From: Dermanyssus gallinae
Lineage: Eukaryota > Arthropoda > Arachnida > Mesostigmata > Dermanyssidae
Assembly: GCA_003439945.1 (NCBI GenBank)
Contig: QVRM01002215.1
Coordinates: 558,001-622,000 of the forward strand
DNA length: 64,000 nucleotides
Direction: 5' to 3'
Part shown: one piece after another, positions 22,880 through 35,100 of the stretch
Layout: each line of letters starts with the position of its first letter
How positions within the stretch are numbered: the stretch's first letter is position 1
Made by a program: the position numbers and the translations under genes
Notes under the pieces: model-generated
Told to the model about the DNA's origin: nothing
Databases searched by the model: none
The model's input: only the letters and a program-made list of their open reading frames with translations

Positions 22880-23840
22880 GCAGAAAACCAAGGAAATTAA
22901 ATTTAGATGTGCAGAATGTAAAAACGATACATGCATTTAATGCCGACAATTTAGTAGTGCTTGCAAGAACACGAAACGACCTGTGATTTTATCTCCATAA
23001 ATATTGAACTCGTTAGTCACTTTTGCTATCTAGGGATAACAGTAACCCCCCAGATGTCATCCAGCGTTTCCACGGTTTCGATGTAATGCCAAAGTAATAC
23101 CGAGCCTGGGGGGGTGGGGAGGAATCCGGGTTTAGTGGGTTTGCGAGTCTCACACTAGTCACGCAGGCTGCTAGTGGCGCATGTGCATCATGCATTACCG
23201 AAACCTCCCAGAACAAAAAAAAAAAAAAAGATGTCATCCAGCAGACATTTTAAAAAATGCGTAGCATGGCCACGGCGGCCATAATTCTAGTGGAAAACGT
23301 TACTGACATAGACTTAGAAAATCACGCTCAATTTATATTGGATAAAAATTGTTCCAATAGTAAATTACTGCCGTTCCGCAATTGCTTCCTATTTTACAAT
23401 ATCAGACCCTTAAAACATAAATAAAATTTTATTATTTTTTTCATAAAGCGCATGTTCGGCTTACCAAGGAACGCATCGGTGACGCTCGCACTAGAACGAT
23501 GCCACGAACGCACACTAGTAGAAGATTTAGTACTGGAAAAAATACTGTTCAGTACACAAGTCTTAGAAGCCGACAGAGATACAATTTAGAGAAATCCGCA
23601 CTACGGCATTTGTCATGAATTTCAATGTCGAGGATCCAGTCTTTTCCAGCAGTAAATGAAAGCTGTCATCACGAAAAAATAGATCTATAATATGCCGAAC
23701 AACATGGCATGGTTACTACCACCTTATATGCTTGAGAGAAAATTGTTATAAAATTGACGAATGCGTATGTAAATATTGTGGCGAGTGCAATATCGGACGT
23801 TACCACATACTCACATGCTTGTTTATCGAAACACCGTCAC
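22880..23840 (+). pseudogene. Family A LINE, second copy, split by a retro-insertion
   Basis: Forward translation near 22940-23000 reads FNADNLVVLARTRNDL, a decayed RT motif C (FNADN for YADD), then in another frame ELVSHFCYLGITV near 23008-23046. After the insertion at 23066-23228 it resumes, with RMFGLPRNASVTLALERCHE near 23450 and a terminal zinc motif DECVCKYCGEC...YHILTC near 23758-23820. This is the same C-terminal architecture as the element at 1113-2627. Stops and frame changes are many. The pair gives a family consensus that neither copy shows alone. Confidence 0.75.
23066..23228 (+). mobile_element. Short poly(A) retro-insertion with 14-bp TSD
   Basis: AGATGTCATCCAGC occurs at 23052-23065 and again at 23229-23242. 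The 163 bases between end in a run of A and are absent from the LINE frame they interrupt. This is the mark of target-primed retrotransposition. The body contains a GGGGGGGTGGGGAGG block and no clear A or B box, so it may be a SINE of unknown head or a processed small RNA. Confidence 0.85.
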
Positions 23841-24252
23841 TACAAGCACGTGTCAACAATATTCTTAGCCTACAAAATTATATGTGAATTTTTGTGCTAC
23901 AGTACCAATTTATAGTGAATTTACATGAAATTTAAAAAATAGAGGGGAGGCCACCAAAGGGTACCACCCTATGTGGGCAAGAGTTGAAATACATCAAGCT
24001 CGAGCTCGACTAGGCCGTGTGTAGAGCCCGCTGCAAGGTTTTTCCTTTCCTCTCTCACGATTCAGCAGGAAAAGCAGCCCGACATCGGCTTTGTCTTCCT
24101 CAACACCTCCCACAATTCCCCTTCCGAAGACCACCGCGTATCTTGAATGTACCGCACCAGAAAAAGATGGATGAGATCGACCCTAAACATTACACAACAT
24201 AAGCACTAATTCACTCTGATAGATAAACGCTTTGTAGCACTTTGTCTGAAAC
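23841..24252. other. No recognisable gene
   Basis: Forward frame 24017-24202 (61 residues) has no motif. Probably LINE 3' flank and spacer. Confidence 0.4.
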
Positions 24253-24720
24253 TTACACAGATATCACGCCAATGAGTAAACTTTGCCTAGCACCACACAA
24301 AACGGTAGCATTATTTCTGAATAGGCAGCAATGGCTCCTTAACTTAATCCGTTCCAAAAGAGACAGAATATTGCCCTCTTCAGTGAAGAAAACTTCGGGT
24401 ACTTCTAGATATAGGCCTGACAGACACCCCGCATGTAAAAAGGAAGAGAGAGTTAACAAAGCTACGTACACCGCTGTAGTCCAAATATGATGCTGCAAGA
24501 CTCCAAGGGACCTACGCGTTCTGGAGACTGCAGTCCGTCGAGCCAACTCTTGGCTCTCTGGGGTAGCTACGCGACGCCAGATATTAGAAGTTTGAAACAA
24601 ACGATGGGCAGAGACCCAGGCGGGCCAGCCGGGTTTCTGGATCCGCTCTATTATCCCTGACGTGAAGGAGTGGTTCGAAGGGGGGAGCACTGTCCTACCC
24701 GACGACACAGACGTAGCCAC
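24253..24720 (-). CDS. Unrecognised open frame, 155 residues
   Basis: Open on the reverse strand from an ATG at 24720. The sequence includes IQKPGWPAWVSAHRLFQTSN and a hydrophobic patch VYVALLTLSSFLHAG. I do not recognise it. It lies in transposon-rich DNA with no visible promoter or splice support and may be chance or a LINE ORF1 remnant. Confidence 0.15.
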   Translation of the reverse strand: MATSVSSGRTVLPPSNHSFTSGIIERIQKPGWPAWVSAHRLFQTSNIWRRVATPESQELARRTAVSRTRRSLGVLQHHIWTTAVYVALLTLSSFLHAGCLSGLYLEVPEVFFTEEGNILSLLERIKLRSHCCLFRNNATVLCGARQSLLIGVISV

Positions 24721-24855
24721 AGCGCTTTCAGAAAATATTTGCGTTGTATCGGAGAGGCTTCGTGGCCAGTATACACACTCTGTGAAGTAGTGTGTGTTCC
24801 GTTCACTTGGATGTTTGGTAGACCAACAACACCATTGCTCAATATGAGTTTCCTT

Positions 24856-24876
24856 ATATATATATATATATATATA
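24856..24876. repeat. (TA)n microsatellite
   Basis: About 21 bases of TA between the unrecognised frame and the RLE-LINE tail. Confidence 0.9.
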
Positions 24877-24964
24877 ACTTCATTCGCTTTATTAGGGATG
24901 CAAGTGGAGCGACAATTATCTCCCGAGGACGTATGCACTGTAAATATTATTTAATCTCGTATAA

Positions 24965-25262
24965 GGTCGGCTGAGACCACTTCAGAAGTGTGCCCCGAAC
25001 GGACGCCGCATTCCCGCGTTGTACGTCAAGGTCGAGGCGTTGTCTCAAGAAGCCTGCAGATCGCTTGTCTCCGGTTGCAAGGTTCAACTGCTCACCGACT
25101 CTGTCGAGGAGTTTGCGAATGACGTTGCCTGGGCCGCCCAGGGTCTCGAACGCTAACGGTTGAAACTCATGTGGGCAACCTATTGAGGCGTATTTCGCTA
25201 GCTTTCTCGTCTCAACTAGATTACGAACACGGCCTGCCGAGAACGCCCCGCCACCAACACTA
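24965..25262 (-). pseudogene. RLE-LINE C-terminal fragment
   Basis: Aligns by eye with the 3' end of the LINE at 11632-14650 (11640-11945) in the same orientation: shared CTGAGACCACTTCAGAAGTG, TGCCCCGAACGGA, GTCTCGAACGC-type and CGCCACCAAC-type blocks. It covers the last ~100 codons. Its 5' edge stops at a TA-rich stretch (25261-25278). Confidence 0.8.
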
Positions 25263-26205
25263 TATATGTATATATATTCAGATACTTTGCATTAAGGGAG
25301 CAACTTTCACGGCGTCCGTGACGGGCATAATACTGATGCTGAAATGATCGACTTCAATCAGCTCGATTCAGCCGCAGCCTAAACTCTCCCAAAGAAGCTT
25401 ACAACGAAGTTGCCATACTATCATTGGCCGCGAATTTTTGCCAGCTTTGAATTAATTTATAATAGAGGAAACCATTTTAGCGTTTGCTATAGAGCTTACG
25501 TTTTAAAGGCGTTAACTCGTGATTTCGCTTGATTATGTTTATGGGACTAATGTCCTATTGGAATGGAGGTTTCCCAAGGCGTTTGTAACAAGACATGGTT
25601 CATAGGCGAGACTCTATCGCGATCCATGTAGGGCCGTAAAGACAGAAGGAGCTCCTATAAACAATTTATCACGAACGTTGTTGGGTGACCAACAGGAGGA
25701 GAGCACTTTACGCCGGTTGTACTGCGAATTGTACGCTCGGTTACCTGGCAACATCGTCTAGCCTCGACTTTGTTCAAATGAACGCCGCGTTGGACTACGG
25801 AAAGTTCTCGACGTCAGACTGACCGGATGAACGTGTGGAGAAGTATTGCATACCTTGGCTTACCCTCTGGTTGTTAGCTATTCAAGCACCTGTTTAGTCG
25901 ACGCAGAACGATTGCCTGAAGCTGCACATGTACCCTCTGCAGCTACCAGCGATTCCTGTTTATTGTAGTTCAACTCAGTGGTCGAATGATCTCTTTTATT
26001 GTTGCTCCCTAGCTGTCGATTTGGCTCTTACGTCTTCCATAAGTACGATACCTGAGAGCAAAGACAAACGATTGCTCGTATTTGCGTGCTAACTCTTGCT
26101 TTTTTTGGCACTAACCTAAACATGAACATACTTGATAATTTCAAAATAATCTGTCTCTACACCCGCGTTTTATTGACTTTGTGTGCTAAATATAACTGAT
26201 TAATG

Positions 26206-26248
<43 letters not shown>

Positions 26249-27164
26249 TAGTACGCATATGGCTAAACAAGTTGGTTCAATGTATGGTGGTATAGGTGAT
26301 ATTTCTACAATAAGTTCTAACAAGACAAAACAACGCTCATAAGGATGAGGGCAACAAAGCTATCCTCGTCAGTTCTGACTCCATTCTGGTTACGGCACGT
26401 GCAAAAAGATTATGCCGATGCTGTATTTTTACATTTACTTACTTACATCTACTTACCAGCTGAACGAGAAAAATTATATATGATCGATATATTGTTCTTA
26501 AAGTCGGTGCGTCTACCGTATTATGTAAAAATGGAACAAACATCCGATAATACGAGTTAATATGCCTAACCACAAAAATTGAATACGATCTGAAAGTTAG
26601 CCAAAATAGCATTTAATCAGTTCCTCGATGTATTTATGCGAGAGGACGTCTTTATTAGTATTAAGGCAGTATATTAGTTATAAAAGGTAATCTGTTAACG
26701 CAGGCAGTTGTCTTTGGAAAATGTGCATATTGTCCTCCGGTGGTGAACTGGTTACTGGTTACCGGCGGCAACCACTAGTTACCTCAACGTGTGTGTTTCT
26801 GTAAAATATCATGATTTTAGTTGCTTTGAAATTGTGTCTCTATACGACCAATAGTCGGAGAAGGCAATAAATAGGGCAACACCATTGCGAATGTTCCTAA
26901 ATTTCCTGTTTCCGCCAAATCTACGCATTTAAGTTTGTCTAATCTGACCCACTGTAACAAAGGTCTACGCGAAATCAAAACTGTTTCTATGATTATGTAA
27001 ACAAGTATCTGCGATACATGGAGTTGACTTCACACTATGCTGTGGTAGAGTGGCAGAAGGAGAGTCTCGACCCGACCGCCGTAGCGTATGAACCCTAAAC
27101 GCCAGAATAGCAATTGCGCATAATATTCGCACCTCGTAGCTAAAAGACGGGAAGGAGCTGAAAG
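25263..27164. other. No recognisable gene; one TA tract
   Basis: TA at 26208-26245. The block 25560-25960 is GC-richer but shows no domain. Frame 26345-26560 (71 residues) is unrecognised. Confidence 0.4.
26208..26245. repeat. (TA)n microsatellite
   Basis: About 38 bases of TA. Confidence 0.97.
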
Positions 27165-27325
27165 CTCCTGGGGTTCGAACCAAGCAGCTGCTCCGCAAAG
27201 TCGGCACCTTGGTAAACCTGTCATCTGGTGATAACAGGTCATCGTCCTTTTTTAAACAACGTCTGAATCTTGACATACAACGTGAAAACGCTGCCTCCGT
27301 TTGGGGCACACTTCTGAAGTGGTGT
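27165..27325 (+). pseudogene. RLE-LINE C-terminal fragment, forward strand
   Basis: Forward frame reads GVRTKQLLRKVGTLVN, SSSFFKQRLNLDIQRE and NAASVWGTLLKW, nearly residue for residue the end of the LINE at 11632 (GVRTRQLIRKVGTLLD, LFKQRLDLDIQRE, NAASVRGTLLKW). It is 5'-truncated to about 50 codons. Only slight divergence suggests the same family was active in the not distant past. Confidence 0.85.
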
Positions 27326-27569
27326 ACTGCTTCCGGAAAGTCTCTTATTACTGTCGTGACCGCGAAGATCAGGATACCGTCCCGGTTTAGCGCCTTTTCC
27401 TATTTGAGGCGTGCCGCAGCATCCTGCACCTGATGAAGGTTGACGCCCTCTTTGTCCTTCTCTGGAACCTGTAAGTGGGAGGCGCGATTAAAAGGCAACG
27501 GGGGAAGGCCGCTTCGATTGCATCTCGCGCCTTTTTCAACGTTATCTCTATCTTGCGCTTGAAGGGATG

Positions 27570-28500
27570 TAGCCCCTAAATCCCCAACCGCGGTTTCAGG
27601 GGTCGTCCTCCAGTTCCTCGTGAAAGGCCCTCCAGAAGCGTTCCTTGCTTCTGGAGATTTACGTGCGCACGAGGACCCGCACTCTTGTACGCGGCACCGT
27701 AGTGTCGGCCAGCCTCTTCTTTAGGCGCGGATTGCCGGGCACGGTTGAGATACCGCCGCCCCTTATGCACATCGATTTTTGTTGACCGAGCGCGGCAGTC
27801 CATCAGTGCTCTGGTTTGCCACGGCGTCCTCAATGTGTGCTGCGGCCCCAAGAGGCCACGCAGATTGTCTTTACAAGCCTCTGTAGTCGGCGAGCCTTCT
27901 AGCCCTATAAGGGCTCTAAGGGACTCCGGAACTGTTCGGCTCCCTGGCGTCTAGTAGGCGGATGCGACATTGATTTGCCGTCATGGCGGTGGTTACGCGA
28001 AATTCAATAATAATATGGTCACTAAGAGATTCCTCGTCCTGTAGTTGTATATCTTAAGGTTAGGATGAATACAGATGACTGAGGTGCTCCTGGCCCTATG
28101 AAAGGTGGGCGCACCCCTGTCAACAGCAACAAAGTCTTCGACCGCCAAACAGTCAAGAACGGTCAAGAACCTTGCCGGCCGCCCGTTGTTCCCGCAGAGC
28201 TCCATGCGCTGGCCGCGGCGTTAAAATGATCAGTTATGACTAGAAGTGGTATGCCGCTAACAAAGTAGGGCAAGTCGTCTAAAAGCCTGTTTAGATCATT
28301 GAGTCAAATATTTTAGACGGTGCACATATGATGCACGTCTTGTCGGTGTCCAACAGCCAATCCGGGGGACGTTTTTCCGCCCACTGTTGAGAGATTTGGG
28401 CAGCAGAAGATGGGCTCCTGATCTACTGCTGACCTCTTGGAGTATTATATAGACACCTTTGCTGCGGTTGAAGTTTAGTTGAAGTAAATTATAAACTGGC
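27570..28500 (-). pseudogene. R1-clade LINE: endonuclease and EN-RT linker
   Basis: Reverse strand, 5' to 3'. Near 28482-28410: NLLQLNFNRSKGVYIILQEV, then SRSGAHLLL, the start of an APE endonuclease in R1-clade elements. Near 28250-28205: IPLLVITDHFNAAASAW, with TDHFN in place of GDFN. Near 28120-28070: GAPTFHRARSTSVI. Near 28025-27995 in another frame: ESLSDHIIIEF, the SDH motif. The linker follows at 27851-27576 with RYLNRARQSA and a KQGTLLEGLSRGTG stretch. The RT that should come next is absent. Frame changes and stops inactivate it. Confidence 0.75.
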
Positions 28501-29402
28501 GTCAAGCGTGGCATTAGAAGTTACTTGCGTATTAGATGATTTTACGACCCTAGGACCCATAAGGGTAATTCTTGTACCTCTTGCGACATCCTCGGTAAAC
28601 CGGGTGTGATATATTTTAGTAAACATCCAGGGTAAACCCCCTCGTTGCCCACAGCGCCAGTGGGGTGACCTTTGGAAGTAGCTGGCACGGAGGCAGGATT
28701 TACGGCTGTTCTTGCCTTTATGCTTTCCTTCTCTAAATTTGCCGAGCACATTATCAACGAACGATTAAGAGACCTAGAGGTGCGGCATGATAACCAATCA
28801 GGTTGCCAAATCTGATTCCACAGGCTCAGCCATGAGCATCCTAGCTGAAGCACAGAGGAATGTGCCAAGAGCAATGGCTCATTGTTTAATCATAGATGTT
28901 AAAGGCGTTAGCACGCTCTTGTGGGACGCCAAAAACAAAGCACTTGTGGACGACGACGTACCTACGTGCAAATGCGTGCATTATGCCGTCACAGCCGAGT
29001 AGCCACGGGGATCCTCCAAGAGTCCCAACGGAGGCCGTATAGAGAGGCTGACGACGTAAATCACTGTAACGAACGCTTTACATTTTTCAATTTCAAGCAA
29101 ACGTTAGTCCTTCGGAACCTAAGACCGGTAAAACTCCTGACATGGCATAGCATTATCCAGGTGCTCCTCAATGACCGTAAGTTTTAGACCATAGTGAAAG
29201 ATTCGCGGAATTGAAGCGAAAATAATCCCTACACAAAGTCGAGCAACCTTAATGGCAAGTTAACAAGCCGTTGAAGTAGACTAACATTTTGCTACCCCCA
29301 GCAAGGGGAAAGTAGACGACTGGATTTGTAGCGTGTTTGTCAGTTCCGATTATTATGGCTATATCAACCATACTGTGCATGCATCATGCAGTTTACTAGT
29401 TA
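28501..29402. other. Possible R1 ORF1 remnant, otherwise unassigned
   Basis: Upstream of the R1 endonuclease on the reverse strand, so LINE ORF1 is expected here. Open frames (28874-28542, 28749-28489) exist, but I do not see a clean zinc-knuckle series, so the call is open. 29190-29400 shows nothing. Confidence 0.25.
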
Positions 29403-30207
29403 TTATATATAAAAAGGAGGCAGTAGAGCAGAGCTGATGTGTAGTAGAAACGGAAGCCGTAACAGAAGCAGAGGCGGGACTAGCAGGGAATTATGTAGGA
29501 TTCTGCTAGACAGTTCAATTGCGAGGCTCGCAGAGAAAAAAAAGTCGAGGACCTTGAAGAGGGGAGAAAGAACGGGAAATCGAGAGCGAAAGGAAGCATG
29601 TGTGGTCAGCTGTATTCGGCGGTACAACTCGGCACTCCCACTCGCGTCTATGTGACGACAATGACGACAAACTTTTCAAATTAGGCTGGAGATTCGGTCC
29701 CTTCTCCTGCTGTCTCCATCTTACTATATATATATATATATATATATATTTCTTGCTCTCTATTGCTTGCTGTGGGCTTTCTTTTTCGTCTTCCCATATC
29801 CCTTGCAATTTCGAATATCGATTGCCCCGTTTTGCTTGGCTCTCCGCTCTTACCGCTCGTTTCTCCGACCCTCGGTTGACTACCTCTCTAGGACAATAAT
29901 AGTGGTAATACCGCCCGCCTGTCCACCCGGCTTTACGGCTATGGAGCTGGCCAATTTGTAGCGGCCATTGTAAAACGACAAACACCTCCTCCTGCCTCCG
30001 TATCGTCGAAATTCTTTAACAAAACGATTTTCCGATACTGGAGCGTGGGATTTATATATATATATATACCCAGTTTTACGTAACCGACGACGTATAAGCT
30101 TAAATATGCGACTATCAGGTATGTCTATCTGAGAAACGCTCCGCATACAACCGCGCAGCACATGCGGCGATATATATAAGAAGTCTACCACAATTCGTTC
30201 AATAAAC
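29403..30207. other. Unassigned; TA tracts at 29724 and 30053
   Basis: Frames on both strands (29985-29515 reverse, 156 residues) run through a TA tract (29724-29749) and have no recognisable domain. A short TA run lies at 30053-30068. Confidence 0.35.
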
Positions 30208-30310
30208 ATTGGGATCTAGTGCAGCTCTGCAAAAATATTGTTTTTTCCAATCGAACGAAGATTGGGATCTAGTGCAGCTCTCCAAAAATATCATTTTTTC
30301 CAATCTTCTA
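30208..30310 (+). repeat. Two-copy tandem repeat, 53-bp period
   Basis: ATTGGGATCTAGTGCAGCTC occurs at 30208 and 30261, each followed by a CAAAAATAT...TTTTTTCCAATC block. Confidence 0.9.
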
Positions 30311-30521
30311 AAAATATGTTATTGAAAGTGAAGGCCTAAATGTAAAAATTGCAAAGGATTTAATTTCTTGATACATAATTTGTTCTCTTATCTTCGTATC
30401 TTAAGTATCTTCGTTACGTACTTTGTTCTGCTTTGAGATAACGTGTAATGCAATTCAACAGATGCAAAGTTTGGCACATTTTAATCATGCAGGTATGATT
30501 GGTTTGTCGTCAACATCCCTT

Positions 30522-31290
30522 TTAAAGAATGGCGTCTATACGTAAGAGCAATAAGTCTACTTTGGTACCACTAACGTTTGATACAGCCTTAGCATTATGA
30601 TATTGCATAATGAAAGGCCACATTATGAGGTTGCACATTCGAGACGCGGTTTTGACAACCTTAAGTATGTGAGGTCTAAACATAATTTGGCGGTCGAAAA
30701 GTACCCCAAAGTCTTTGTAGAGTGAAATATTTAGCATATACTAAAGAGTATGTGGCATTGTGTCTGGCAGTATCTGGCATCCATTTAGCATATGTATACT
30801 AAACAGTATTTGGCATTGTCTTAAAAACGACAGACTTAGAAGTAGATAACTGTATGCGGTTTTCTTCTGCCCATAAGGACACAGCATCAATCGTTTTCTG
30901 TGGAATTGCTGTGTTGTTATCATTATTTGTCTTAACATAGATTTAAAGATCCTCTGCATACAGCTTATATGTAACACCAACATCTCGAAGCTTCGAGATC
31001 TTGTGCAAATATAGTACATTAATGGGCCTAGCCATGAGCCCTGCGATACACCGAATGCAGACTTGCCGACGGCGGAATAGCTTTTCTCAACTTTGACGAC
31101 AAATGTACAATCTTTCATGTATGCTCTACACCAGTTTATGATTCTAGGGCCTATAGGTAACGTTGACATTTTTGTCAGAAGCAGATGATGGTCAACACAA
31201 TCGAATGTACGTGAAAGATCAAAGTAAACAACACGTGGAACACAAGATGAATGTTGCGGCTTTGGGCCAGCGCCCAATCATGAGCTACTT
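30522..31290 (-). pseudogene. CR1/Jockey-like LINE RT, reverse strand
   Basis: Reverse frame 31277-30741 starts with motif A VVYFDLSRTFDCVDHHLLL, then IINWCRAYMKDCTFVVKVE and motif B FGVSQGSWLGPLMY. A frame change follows; motif C reads YKLYAEDLxIYVK (YAED for YADD) near 30975-30940. Then LWAEENRIQLSTSKS, and after a further change KDFGVLFDRQIMFRPHIL with ASRMCNLIM (30737-30600). The order matches a normal LINE RT and thumb; motif C substitution and shifts inactivate it. Confidence 0.8.
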
Positions 31291-31789
31291 CCAGTAAATG
31301 GGTACCCGTTGATCGACTTATGGTATACATATGTGTATATATATACATATAACCTGGATTTATGGGCCACATTTACCTATTTTAACTAGTTAAAATAGGA
31401 TTTTCCCTCTATGTATGAGAGTTATGAGAAATAGAAATGTTTTGAAATTCCTAAAATGTGTTGAATCCATGTGGCTGCTCGGACATAGGTTCATAAAATA
31501 AATGTACGATTTCAAGTAATCTATTTGTTTGATAGAGGTACTGAACATAGCAGAACTAACTGAACATACCGAATCGATGATGGTACGATTCATGGTTGCG
31601 AAGTAACACAGGTGTTCCGGTGAGCATTTTGGGAGTAAATACACACGTAGAGCTAGCATTTTAACTTGCTTTATCAAACGGATTACTTGTGTTACTTCTA
31701 GAATCACATAAAACTATTTGTTATATGGATTAAATTGCTCTTCTATTGGTCTTAAAAGCGGGTATGATAACATTCACAGCACGTACACC
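31291..31789. other. No recognisable gene
   Basis: AT-rich; reverse frame 31707-31390 (105 residues) has no motif I know. Confidence 0.35.
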
Positions 31790-32150
31790 AATAATTTTGA
31801 TTGAGCAAATTTTCCTTGATACAATTTTAGTTCTCATTCGTTTAACTGCTTCACAAGTCTCCATAAATACATGTGCGGCACTTTGACATTGGCAGTCTGG
31901 GTTGGCGGCCTAATGGCAATCCCTGTCTGGCCTGACGTTGCTTGTACCCTACACATGACGCTAAACAGATCCTTGTTGTTAATCCGACTGCCCAGCTGGC
32001 TAATGTCAGCTTCTTTAAATAGCTCGGCCACGAATTTCGGCTCAGGGGTGTGCCCATCTATCCGACATCGCTTTTCGCCTCTTTATAGACAGCGACGCTG
32101 CGTCCTTCTAGTAATCCAAGATCACCCAGTCTTGGAAAGTTTTAAAAGGC
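31790..32150 (-). pseudogene. CR1-like LINE C-terminal tail, copy 1
   Basis: Reverse frame 32031-31834 reads ELFKEADISQLGSRINNKDL, then VQATSGQTGIAIRPP and YLWRLVKQLNE before a stop. The same tail, with the same stop, occurs at 58340-58600 attached to an identifiable RT thumb, which identifies this fragment. Homology continues into the 3' flank (31780-31835 against 58300-58345). Confidence 0.75.
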
Positions 32151-35100
32151 TATGCTGCACGCTTCCCAAAGGTTTTGCTGCACGCGTTCATTTATGTCAG
32201 CCATCTCCTGAATGGTTGATTGTAGCGGAGGGAAATCTAACGATTAGATGTTGACACGAATTAACGATAGATTAATTGTAATAGATCACACTCTTTAAGA
32301 GGCCCCCAAAGACAGACGTCGACTTGACAGGTCGGCTGATCGTGGCGCCCAAGCAATTGGCCCGCCTTGGCCACTACATCGATTCCCAAAAGAAGGATCC
32401 AAGTCAAACTGCAGCGGCCTTGCGTGTATCGGCGCTCCATTGTAGAATGAAAGAATGTCTAGCAGCAGCTTTGGCAAGAGACTGCTCAGAAATCTCTAGT
32501 ACGGTTCTCCATTTACACCTTCTGGAAATGGAGACGGGATTTTTCATGATGGCCGGTGGCTATGAACCGGTTGAAAATGTACCGGTTGTGCCACCCAGGG
32601 CACTCGGCAGCAAACTAGACCCCTACAAAGGAGGTGTCTAGGGCGCGCAACCTGCCGGGGCCCCAGCCTACCAGATGCCCTGCGCCAGCAGCAGTAGCAC
32701 AGCAGCTTCTCATGGCGAAGCCAAACCATCGAGCAAGAAGTGGATCGTCGACCATAGTAGCGGAAAACTAGAAAGGGAACGGGCAAGTAGCCGGATCAAA
32801 CCATCAACCGAAATAATGATCCGGGCCTTGTAGATTAACCGAAACCGCTGTAAGACGGCTCATGATCATGTGAAGCGACTCATGAGCCTGCCGAAACTTA
32901 AGGGCGGCATTTTTTGTTTCTTTGCAAATTAATTTGTCAAGCTTATTGCCTCAGTTATACGATTTTTATGTCATCGACGCCAGCACTTCATCACATATTT
33001 CCGTTCTACACTTTATTAGGCATCACTAAACCTTTGGAAACAGCTTTACCTGTTTGTCATATATAGTGACCACACCTTACACTAGTGACTTGAAGTGTTT
33101 AGACAAAGCAACCGCCTTTAAAAGCATGTAAAATATAGGCTTCGTAAAAATACACGCCATATCAAAATTCAAATGCGGAATGCTAACGTGGCGCTCTGCA
33201 TTATGCGCTGCCTGGAGTTAGAATCAGAGTCTTAACTTACACAAGTCTTTGTCATAAGGCGCTCTTTTTTAGGGGTACATTTTGAAGTTTAGGAGTCCTC
33301 TATAGCAATTATGTGTTGTACTGTCCTCACACGTATGTTTACATATGCTTATCAAATGAGATTGCCGTCTCGTTTGCATCTATTTATTGTGCGTTTAGTC
33401 TATGGCGATTTTCGGCGTTGGCTTTTCACCTTTGAGATTCGCTTCAGTATACAACTTACGATCGTCTGCATATGCGTCCTACTGCACAAACACGTTTTTA
33501 AATTGAGGCGCAGAATCAAAGATAGAAGGTTCACTTTAAAAGCTCGACACCTTAAATCGACACGGCACCGTTATGTAATGTGAATATCCATTCCTGGTGA
33601 GTTCTAGATATTAAACGGTGTAAGCTTGTTTGTGCGCATGTAGAAGGAGACTTAGCGGACAGAACTTTCTGTACTGGGCATCGACGTACTCGACACATTT
33701 GAAAAGAAAGTCTTTATCTTAGGTTACTCTGAAGTTTCACATCTCCCTGCAGTCTACCGTTAGACTGCAGTCCTGTTAAGAGTGGCGTTCTAATGCACGG
33801 CGAATTTTATAACGAGAAAAAGATTAACAATACCACATTTCTGGTTTCGACTTCTAAATGCGGCTTATGCATCTACGACACATTAAGCCTTTAGTCATGA
33901 CATCATTGAACTAGTCAAAAGTTTATCTTTACTTTAAAAATTAGTTTTTCTTATTCTACTACAAAAAACCTCGACGTATACGGATTATTTATAAGTTTTT
34001 TTACTTATTACATCTGTGTATTTCTGCCCTGTTTAGGACCCTTATCTCGCAAAATACGGTTAACTAGTAGGGAAGCACGAAATCGATTTTTCTAAACATT
34101 CCGTTGTGATATCCGTGCGGTTATATTTCTTAAGAGAGGACGATATAGTACAAGACTTTTGTTTCATGCGTTGCAACAAAATGCAAGGCCGTCTGGGTAT
34201 CGTTCGGCGGCAAAACTCATATTTATTTTATCTTTGCTATACATGCGATACGAGTTTCAAACTGTGCTGTCATATTCACGCAGAAATGTTCGGTCTGAAT
34301 CGGTTCCCCTAGACGCTGGTGGACTAGCTTTGAACAGGTTTGTTTTGAGATGCTTCAAACGCGTCTAAGCATGCGATGTTTCTTTGACAGCACGACTGAA
34401 ATAAATTATGATATACACCAACTACCTATTGAACCGCCACCCTCTGCCGGCGCAAACGGCACCCATGCTTATATTTCAGCTTATCATTCTAGCTTTAAAG
34501 TTCAGGTTTTAAAAAGTAGGACGTCAATAATGCGATATATTATGTGATACCTAGAGACCTTGTCTTAAACAACAATTCACCGTAAATTGATCAAACTATT
34601 AACAAATTTTCTTTTCCAATGTCTGGTTATACGACCGTTTACTGAACGAGTAGGGTATCCATGTAGTGAGAAAGACTGTAAAACTGAATCTTAAGATACA
34701 ACGTCGTGTTGCAAAGAATTTTTCGTTTTTAATATCACACCATATTTGCCAGCAGCGTTTTTTCTCTCTTTGCATCGGACTGTGCAGGGTAGTATCAGAG
34801 CAGCATTATTTCAGTCGAGCTTTGGCCACAGTAAAGGCCGTTTGGCACAAATCCGGTGTTCGCTGCGTCCTGCTCCTTATTTCTTCCTCCCCTACCGAGT
34901 TTCTCTCGGCGTCTCCTGATCTTGGCTCCGGATGCCTGTCAGACTACAGTCAAACGCCCGTTTGATCTGCTCAGTAAATATGACTGTTCGAGTACAAGGT
35001 CTGGCTTTTCGATTGCCACGAATAGTCGTCGACGGGGGGGGGGGGGGGTCCTCGATGATGGCCGGCCTGCGCGCGCTCGCCGACGTGACCGGGTTCCTCT

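Noticed and set aside
29515..29985. 156-residue reverse frame
   Set aside because: It reads through a TA tract and has no recognisable domain.
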